A DNA stretch of 64,000 nucleotides from Asterias amurensis (lineage: Eukaryota > Echinodermata > Asteroidea > Forcipulatida > Asteriidae): NCBI RefSeq assembly GCF_032118995.1, contig NC_092666.1, forward strand, positions 4,600,501 through 4,664,500, written 5' to 3'. The stretch's first letter is position 1. The number at the start of each line of letters is the position of its first letter. Below are positions 56,396 to 64,000 of the stretch, in pieces. The position numbers and the translations under genes are program-made. The notes under the pieces were generated by a model that worked only from the letters and a program-made list of their open reading frames with translations, did not search any database and was not told the origin of the DNA.

Positions 56396-56504
56396 TAAGA
56401 GTAAATTCAAGCAATTCTGGTGGTCTAAAACTACTCTAGTAGGACGAGTTCTAAATTGAATCTGGCTTCGGCCTTGACTGATACTCAGGACATCTATACT
56501 TCCT

Positions 56505-56660
56505 TAGCACAAACAAATTTTGCTTAGCAAAAAAAGGTTACCAGCCAGAATACCATACAGTTACCATTGCTGCAACTGGTAACCAGGCAATTTTTCCCTA
56601 CGCCAAGAAGCAAATTTTCTGCTAAGCAGCTATAATTATAGAAATAAAATTTGGCCCAGG
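56505..56660. mobile_element. cccaatttcat/gctta foldback family, decayed copy
   Basis: cttagcacaaacaaattttg, aggttaccagccagaatacc, gcaactggtaaccaggcaat and ctgctaagcagctataatta, then aaataaaatttggcccagg. Confidence 0.65.
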
Positions 56661-57094
56661 CAATAGATCAACCTCTTGTCAACAAATGGTCCATGGGCAA
56701 AGTTGGCCATTAACAAACTACATCACTTGGTTACTGACTAAAACCAAAGCACTTCCTCTTATAATTCTGATGTTGAATTTAATGATTTATATTTTTATTA
56801 ATTATATACAATTTTGTTGTTGTGGTTTCTATCAACCAAAGGCACGTGAAAAATATGAAAATGATTAAAAATGCTGAATAGATTTTTCAAAATATTTCTC
56901 ATCCGAAATAGTCTTTTACATTAGTCAGTTTCTTAAATAAATTTTCCTCCTCAAATCTTGAACTTGAGTGAGTGGAATGGTTCCCCTTCCCACAAAAAGT
57001 TATTGTCCGACCTTGATTCAGATCATTGCTAAAGGCATAAACACGGTCGAGTTTGCTGTATAAAAAAAAATAAAAAAAAAAACTTTGAAAAGCT

Positions 57095-57372
57095 TTTGAA
57101 ACCATTTAGATAGATGTTTTAAAAGCAGAATATAATGATCCACACAAAAATGCCTCGAAATTGTGTGGTTTTCCTTTTATCTTGCGAACTAACACAGTTG
57201 GCCATTTCATTGAGTCAAAAACTTGACTCCACGTGCCATAGCGTGCCATGTTAATTCACGACGTATAAGGGAAACCATGCAATTACAAGGCATATTTGAG
57301 TGGAACATTATATTCTACTTTTAAAACACTTTTCATAAACCAACTTGCTCGATCCAAGGCAATGTTTAAGTA
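57095..57372. mobile_element. T4-type foldback MITE, decayed copy
   Basis: Shares agaatataatgatccacaca, atgcctcgaaattgtgtggt, actaacacagttggccattt and gatccaaggcaatgttta with the copy at 54200, but the ends have drifted. Confidence 0.75.
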
Positions 57373-57374
57373 AA

Positions 57375-58300
57375 AATGCTGAAATTTGGTCTAATGAACA
57401 GTTGGATGTAAAAAAAAAAAGTATTTAAGTGAAAAATGCTGGAATTCAGTCTTTTGAGCAGTAAGATGTAAACAAAAAAAATATTTTAAGTGAAAATGCT
57501 TAAATTTCGTTTAAACTTTGGTCAGTGTTACTCTCTCCCCAAATTTTGTAAAAAAATAATCTTTAAAATACATCGCATCGTGTCATATCCAGCTTTGTCA
57601 TACTCCTCGTGTTCATGAACTACATTGGTTACTGAAAATATAAATGAACAGAGGTACCCAACTATTTTCCATTCCAGCCTATACTTGGTCATTTTAGTAC
57701 TGGCAACATTTGTGAAAAAATCCGACCAAAGTTATAAAACAAATTAAAATATTAATATTTTGTTCAACGTACAAAATGTTTTAACACTTGTTAAAAAAAC
57801 GTGTTTCTGAAGTAAAAACTTTACAGCCAGTACAAGTTTTAAACCTTGAGACATTGGTGGGGAAATTAAAAAACAAATCAAATCTGCATAAAACTTTGTT
57901 CATCAATCAATGTAAAATATTTTTAAAAAATACCGGAAAAAAATTGAGCAAAAACACATCAGTATATTGAATGAGGCCAATTCATTTAAATGGCCACACA
58001 ACAATAAACAAAATTAAGTAGCATTTTTAAAATATCCTGAATTACAATGATCATTCTTATGAAAATCTAAATCTTTGTTTGCTCATTCGAATTTCAATTT
58101 TTAATGTGGAAACATGAGTTATCGTTTGGCTTTCACACTTGTGCATGTACGCTGCATGCAGACGAGTGAAAGTGCAAGCTGACACTACACTGTACATCAC
58201 CTTTGACCATTCATAACACAGACATGGAACGCTTGTATATCAAATTAAATCGATGTACCTAATGAAACCATTGAGTTTGCAAGGTCTGTCCAGCAACGAG
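57375..58300 (-). other. Probable 3' UTR of the minus-strand gene; three short direct repeats
   Basis: AT-rich sequence directly beyond the minus-strand stop at 58301. Near 57370-57510 the phrase taagtgaaaatgct with gatgtaaa and a run of A recurs about three times at ~60-bp spacing. The cleavage site could not be fixed. The 60-codon frame at 57788-57970 has no coding features. Confidence 0.4.
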
Positions 58301-61300
58301 CTAGACGCTTGAGGTGAGTCTAAAACTCCCTCGCTTAACCTCATCTTGTAGTCGTTGGTATTCCTGAAACTCTCTCTTCAACTCCTCGCATCTCTTCTCC
58401 ATATTAGCAACCTTACCTGTACCCTCTTGATACACCTCGTCGTTTGGAATCTTTATCTCTACCGGCTCGTAGTACTTCTTCAAGGCATCCAGAAGCTCCG
58501 ACTCTCTTAGCATCGGGTCAAACTCATAAAACGGTTCCTCTGATTCCTTGGAGCTTACATTTGAGAAGGGTCCGGCTGAATCCGAGAAGGGACTATCGAT
58601 CGGGTCATGGATGCTTGGAACGCTGCTAGTGCGCCCTCTGGAGCTTGTGCTCTGAGAGGTGTTGCGACTTGCGTAACCGCTGCTCGCAGAACACTGACTG
58701 TTTGGTGAGAGAAGGCTTCGTTGAGCTGAGATGTAGGATTGGGGTAATGGGATTGGTTTAGTGGAGCCTGGTCGGCTGTCGACAGATGATATACTCCCTC
58801 GTGTGGTGGTTGGCGACAGAGAAGGTTCCGAGGGGATTTCAGAGGAAAGTTGTCTACCATCTCTAGGAGAAAGACTGCTACGTTTCGGACGTTCAGTTGA
58901 GTCTGGCGACAACGATTCCTGGTAAATCTTGGATTTACTACCACCTTGAGGTGTAACTCTCTCATGAATCTTGGGCTTGCTCCTACTTGATGGGGATGGT
59001 GTGCGAAACCTTTTAGGTATGGCGCCCCCTTGTGGAGACGCATGGCCATTCACAGAATGCCATTCTTGTGGTCGGCGCGTAGGCTCAATGATGGTTGGAT
59101 CAGCATCCCTGAACGTTCCCTGCAGTGTATCTGTTGACAAATTTTAAAAAGAAATTTGTTGTCGAATTCTTAAGGAACTGGAAACAGCAAAACTTTCAGG
59201 TATTTGTCGGGACTACAAACAGAACTTGTTAAACTTCACTCAAGGTGGTAGAGCATACATCTGACTAACAACACTCTGATACGAGACAGCTGCGTTTCTA
59301 GTCTCATAGATAAACAAGGTAGCGGTAGCACTTTCAGACTAATTACATCAAAATAACCCGCATAAGCTTTCGTAGCAATGGAGATGTTGCTACCAAAGTT
59401 CATATGCATTTTTTCAAATATAATTAGTTTGTCTCTAAGTGCAACCAGTATCTTCCTTGTTTCAACTACACTTGTATTATAACTTGGCCATTTGATAACT
59501 TCACATTTAAATCATTAACTCATGAAGATGAAGTAACTTAAATCTTGGGACTGATTTGAGGTGGTATTTGAAAGACAGGAACAATCTTGCTAGGACAAGA
59601 AATTTCAAGAATGAAGTCAAAGACACATTTGGGCTAAAAGAAATTCTTCCTCTATTCCTCTGTAAGAAACTACAATTCTATTTCTCCTTGAGTGATACAC
59701 AATGAACAAAAATAAGTGACAAAAGGACAGACACAATATTGATTGAAGTTTTGGTAGGTTGAGAGAAGGCTATACGTTTAAAAAGGGATATGATAAGGGT
59801 AAATGTTCGGGCAAGAATGAGTCTAAGGCTGGCATGGACATTTTATATCAAGTATTGATTGTGTAATCGCTATTCTGCCATTGACTTGTGCCTGCCGTCC
59901 AAACAAGAATAGAAACTCAATTTTTTCAAGAAACTGTTCAAATGTTATCTTTTGTATTCTAATTAAATTCAATGAAACTGTCTTGAGCGCCTCTGAACAA
60001 TTTTTGTTGATTTCGGCGCTATATAAATGTCTTCTGATCGATTGATTTTGACCTACCTGGGTCTGCATAGCTTTCTAAAGATGTAGCACCACTTCTAGGT
60101 GACCGTGGGTTTGTCCAACCCTGTGACCCTTGCTCTGATCTCGCTGGACTTCTCTTCATCACCTGCTCAACAGGTTTACGGAATCCTCCAGAATCACGCC
60201 CGAGCCTTCCTCTCGACAGGGTCTTTTGATCATCGTCTGATGTTGGACTTTTGGTCCTGTTTAAGTTCCCATCTCTCCTCGGACTTTTAGTTCTATCATA
60301 CAATGGGTAATTATCCCGATGATGGTAAGGGCTCCGTGAACGCTCGGGATAAGGGCTCCGTGATCTATCAGGAAATGGGCTCAGTGATCTATCAGGAATT
60401 GGGCTCCCTGATATCTCAGGAGATCTCTTTGAGAGGTTTGGGTTCAAATAGGTTTCTTGGCGATGGGGTCTTGGTTGCCTCTCGGGGCTTCTTGAAGTAT
60501 CTGATCTAAAGGTAGCTTCGCCAGGACTCCTGATGGGACTTCTCGTAGGACTAATTCTTAAGGTACCATCGCCAGGACTCCTGTGGGGACTTGTTCTCCT
60601 AGGACTATTTCTAAAAGTAGGTTCGCCAGAATTCCTGTTAGGACTTGTTCTCCTAGGACTATTTCTGAAGGTAGCTTCGCTAGGATTCCTGTTGGGACTT
60701 CTACCCGTAGGACTATTTCTAAAGGCAGCTTCGCCAGAATTCCTGTCAGGACTTGTTCTCCTAGGACTATTTCTAAGCTCATCATAGTCCTTACTATTTG
60801 GAGATGACTTGCGATAAGGACTAATTTCTCGCCCCCTGGAAAGTTCCGTATTTGGTGGGACTCGGTAGTTTGATTTTTCTTCTAGGGGTTGGTTATATTC
60901 ATAGTCAGGGTGTCTTGCACGAGGTGAGTTCCCCTGTATAGTACTGATGCTGTCCGACCATGTTGGGGTACTCTGATAAGCAGGAGGTGGCTCACTCCCA
61001 TAATCATCACGGGTCAATCGTCGGATATCTTTTCTTGTACTTTGTCTAGGCAGAGTGGCACTGCGGCTATTGGATCGTTGCTGCTGTTGCTGTGGTTGTT
61101 GTGGGACGTCGTGGTAAGCAGGGAGTGGTGTGTTACTCTCACGATGACTCAATGTATCATCAGCCCAATCCCGATCCCATTGCCACGTGTTTCTAGTCGG
61201 CATATCTACATATTGATTCTGAGCCGCTGGTGGGCATCGTGGTGTGACAACACCCACTTCATCTACCTCTAGGGCATGGTTAACGACCCCGCCTTCACCA

Positions 61301-63205
61301 CTCCCTTCAACTGTCCCCGATTCACTCGCCCAATCGTAATCTTCGTTATCTTCAGAGTTACTTGTGATGAACATTTCTCCATGGTAGTAGACGTAATCAC
61401 CTCGGACTGGATGGGCGGAGTCTGGGTGTAACCCTCTAGCGCCCTCTACCTCTGAGTTACTATCTGACTGAGTGGTATGTGGCTGTAACCGGTCATTGTT
61501 GTACCTCCCTGAAAGAAATAAACAAAGCACCAAGTGGTTATGATAGATGGAGTGAGAAAATGAAAATTGGTAAAGCGTGATTGAAAGAAAGAGCTGGTGG
61601 ATATAAGTTTAGGGGTAGCGGGGTTATGGTGTATAGTAGAGAGAAGGTAAAAATGCAATGGGGTATTTCTTTATTACGGACAGCACTAATTGTTTAGTGC
61701 ATACAAAGAACATTATTGTGTGTACAGAAATGCCAACATTGAACTTTAAAAAAGAGTAGCATCTCCCAAAAGTTAAGGGCGAGCGTGGCTTGGGCTGGGC
61801 TCCCTAAACCGATCTTTCTATTACTCTCTACAATGCTAATTAGCTCATTTTCAGGCATTGTCGTGAAATAACAATTACCTCTGTATGCACCAACAGAACA
61901 GCTACAAATGTTTATAATGGCCAGTGAAAAAAAAATAGTGGATACATGAGGAATGAGGTTACTGTGACACGTTAGCTCACACACCTCATTCCCCACGCAC
62001 GTGTGCACTATTCCCCATGGTGTAATAGAGATCAATGGGTACGATCTTGCAGCAATGCACTAGCGTAAAAATACTCATCCGGCCAGCCAGCGGGGGATCA
62101 GAGGGCACGCAACAATCATTACGTCGAGACACGTATATTGTTCGAGTGAATTCGCCGCTATTATTCAACACTGCGTTCTAAAAGTAAAAGTGTTTTTTTC
62201 TTTTCTGTTACAATTATTTGGATATTTTTCTTAATTTTTATTTCCACTTAATAGTTCATTCGTTGTTTGCATGTATCGTACGATTTAATCAAATTATATT
62301 GGGCGGCTTGTTTAGCGTGTTTTATTGAGTATTATCGTAGCGTCGTAGTCACGGCTCGAAATCGTATTTGCTACGCCCAAATCGTGTATGTTGGTATCTC
62401 TGTGCGTATAATAAAAACTAGATCTGTAAAGTGATCTGTTAATTATAATGTTTCCATAGCAGGTTGTTAAATTTTGTAAGAAATGTTTTCAAAGTGATTG
62501 TATAGTTCAAAACTAAATCACACTTGTTGGTATCTTTGTATACTTTTAGATGTGGCGTCAATCTACCCATCAGGTAGTGTATCTACCATGGTGTTACCGC
62601 AAACTAAATATATATTGATACCTCACCATGCAATGCCTCAAATCCCACAAACCAAATCTGCCAACTGAACAATTTGAATGTGTCTTTTTCAAACTGATTT
62701 TTGTTGAAAAGTAAAACGCATTTCCACCAACAAGTGAATAACTTAGTTTAGTGTTGCCTTTTGTATTACAAATTTTTATTATTTGTTGTATGAATGGAAA
62801 TAAAAACAAACATGTTTTCTCAGAAAGCTCTTACCATGGGATCTAATCCTTCCGTCCTGTACGGAATACACCCCTGCTGACGATTCAAACTCATCTAGCT
62901 CTAAAGCTTGCTCCGATGCAAGACGTCTTGGCCTGTCTCTACTCCCCACCATCCACCGTGAGTCCTCACCCTCAGGTTTATACGATGCCGAGCGTTGAGA
63001 TGAGCGACCAAGAAGTCGCTCACTGATGCTTGGTTCAGCATGACCACCATTGGGTAACTTCCCGTTGGAGGTGAGGTGCGCTTGGCGACTTGGGTGGGGG
63101 GCAGAGGCGTTGGCGGTCTTATGCTTGGGGGAGATTTTGGTTATGAGCTTGTTGACGATGCCTGTTGGCTGCTTGATAGGGGTGGGTAGGGGGGTCTCTT
63201 GGGAC
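58301..63205 (-). CDS. Large disordered SP/RSP-repeat protein with PDZ-ligand C-terminus (3' part, three exons)
   Basis: Exons in transcript order are 63205-62835, 61508-60057 and 59130-58301, all GT-AG with matching phases. They give 883 residues of an incomplete protein whose 5' end lies beyond the window. The first exon is polar (TPLPTPIKQPTGIVNKLITK). The second has PY-like motifs (PLPAYHDVP, PPPAYQSTP), poly-Gln, and ~6 copies of a 17-18-residue repeat of the form FRNSPRRTSPNRNSGE, followed by RSLSPFPDRSRSPYPERSRS. The third is Ser/Pro-rich, then has a short charged helix predicted to coil (NMEKRCEELKREFQEYQRLQ), and ends FRLTSSV-TAG. S-x-V at the end is a class I PDZ ligand, so a cortical or junctional scaffold or receptor tail is a fair guess. 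I do not recognise the family. Many RSxSP sites suggest heavy phosphorylation. Confidence 0.8.
59830..60050 (+). mobile_element. 3' tail resembling an L2/CR1-like non-LTR element
   Basis: cttgagcgcctctgaacaat followed by tttcggcgctatataaatgt is the kind of tail (gcgctatataaatg) that ends many L2/CR1-type elements and the SINEs that use them. It lies on the plus strand inside the intron, ending within ~10 bases of the minus-strand exon donor at 60057. No reverse transcriptase remains. Confidence 0.5.
60530..60790 (-). repeat. Intragenic ~51-54-bp coding repeat in the minus-strand gene
   Basis: Five to six in-frame copies encode FRNSPRRTSP-NRN-SGE-like modules (plus-strand text ttctcctaggactatttcta, gttcgccagaattcctgt). 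The period is a multiple of three and copies keep the reading frame. Substitutions between copies change N/D/H and T/G/P but spare the SP pairs. Confidence 0.85.
61530..62820. other. Intron of the minus-strand gene; no further gene seen
   Basis: AT-rich, without tandem repeats. A region at 61960-62120 is somewhat GC-richer (ccccacgcacgtgtgcacta, ccggccagccagcggggg) and contains CACGTG near 61999. It could be an internal promoter, but nothing else supports this. Confidence 0.35.
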
Positions 63206-63380
63206 CTGCAAAGTAATTATTACAAACAGGTGGTAAAAATATTGTTCTTGAAGTGCTACTTTAAGGTGCAAAACGACATAAACCTTGTAAAGTCTTATCA
63301 TGAGTTGACTGTAAGGGCCATGCCACACGAGGCAACTTACAGACAACCTGTTGCAGGCAAACTTTAAAAAAAAAGAGGCA

Positions 63381-63767
63381 TTAAAGGCAGTGGACACTAT
63401 TGGTAATTACTCAAATAATTATCAGCATAAAACCTTACTTGGTATCGAGTAATGGGGAGAGGTTGATAGTATAAAACATTGTGAGAAACGGCTCCCTCTG
63501 AAGTGACGTAGTTTTCGAGAAAGAAGTAATTTTCCACGAATTTGATTTCGAGACCTCAAGTTAAGAATTTGAGGTCTCGAAATCAAGCATCTGAAAGCAC
63601 ACAACTTCGTTGTGACAAGGGTGTTTTTTTCTTTCATATTTATCTCTTAACTCCGACAACCAATCAAGCTCAAGTTTTCACAGGTTTGCTCGTTGACGCA
63701 AATGTTGAGATACACCAAGTGAGAAGACTGGTCTTTGACAATAACCAATAGTGTCCATTGTCTTTAA
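63381..63767. mobile_element. TTAA-flanked foldback MITE T1 in intron of the minus-strand gene
   Basis: TTAA-AGGCAGTGGACACTATTGGT at the left, ATAGTGTCCATTGTCT-TTAA at the right. The interior holds gaagtgacgtagttttcgag and a palindrome gatttcgagacctcaagtta/gaatttgaggtctcgaaatc. Confidence 0.9.
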
Positions 63768-63941
63768 TGTCTGATGAATGTTTACATATTTTTCTTTGTA
63801 ATCATAAGACATTTTGTGAAAAATTAACTCATGTGCTACCAAAGTAGTGTTGTAGCATGCACTGCAGTTGGTTGCATCCAAGTTACCTGTAAAAGTTGTC
63901 TTGCAACAATTGTATTTGACAAAATTATTTTGAAATGTTTT

Positions 63942-64000
63942 GGGCCTGATTTCATGGCTCTCCTTAACGCTGAATTCTACATTTACAATCACCACTTCAC
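63942..64000. mobile_element. cccaatttcat/gctta foldback family, cut by window edge
   Basis: gggcctgatttcatggctct, ccttaacgctgaattctaca resemble the left end of the copy at 10138. The rest lies outside the window. Confidence 0.5.

Noticed and set aside
58555..59049. 164-codon frame overlapping the last exon of the minus-strand gene
   Set aside because: Shifted frame over the same bases. The spliced frame with matching phases and a PDZ-ligand end is far better supported.

Overview
This is a window of animal nuclear DNA, AT-rich and dominated by repeats. Genes are split by GT-AG introns, and two are clearly recognisable by protein family. The mix of TTAA-flanked foldback elements, tRNA-derived SINEs and very large minisatellites fits an echinoderm. 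I favour a sea star, but that is an inference from remembered repeat styles, not a search result.

Genes. (1) A complete ASCC2 gene (+ strand, 37547-53023). I could join 17 coding exons in consistent phase into 738 residues, with the CUE ubiquitin-binding domain and the conserved basic C-terminus. (2) A POLR1H/RPA12-like gene (RNA polymerase I zinc-ribbon subunit, - strand, 19817 down to 10910). Its last two exons are multiplied: three copies of the zinc-ribbon exon and four of the terminal exon, inside a tandem array of about 1.54 kb units. It shows an in-frame stop near the start and loss of one zinc-ligand cysteine in each ribbon, so it may be decaying. (3) The 3' half of a large disordered protein gene (- strand, 63205 to 58301, 5' end beyond the right edge). 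It is rich in RSP/SP repeats and ends in a class I PDZ-ligand motif. ASCC2 and this gene converge tail to tail, with about 5 kb between their stop codons. Weaker candidates are a 51-residue membrane microprotein (21279-22192), a two-exon open frame (2004-2434) and an exon divergent from ASCC2 (36089-35847).

Layout. 1-960 is a satellite with a palindromic core, found again at 22.4-24.0 kb. 1-2.5 kb holds a promoter-like CpG patch and the candidate transcript. 4.77-7.76 kb and 24.5-28.7 kb are two members of one family of large foldback elements. 9.0-9.9 kb is a roughly 91-bp tandem array. 10.9-19.8 kb is the POLR1H-like locus with its exon array and a roughly 205-bp intronic satellite. 29.6-34.1 kb is a 25-bp minisatellite containing a nearly exact 1427-bp duplication. 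36-53.5 kb is ASCC2 with SINEs, MITEs and two neighbouring 21-bp minisatellites in its introns. 53.5-58.3 kb is intergenic/3' UTR with MITEs. 58.3 kb to the end is the minus-strand gene.

Apart from ASCC2, POLR1H-like and the minus-strand gene, almost every long open frame in the window lies inside a tandem repeat and is not a gene.
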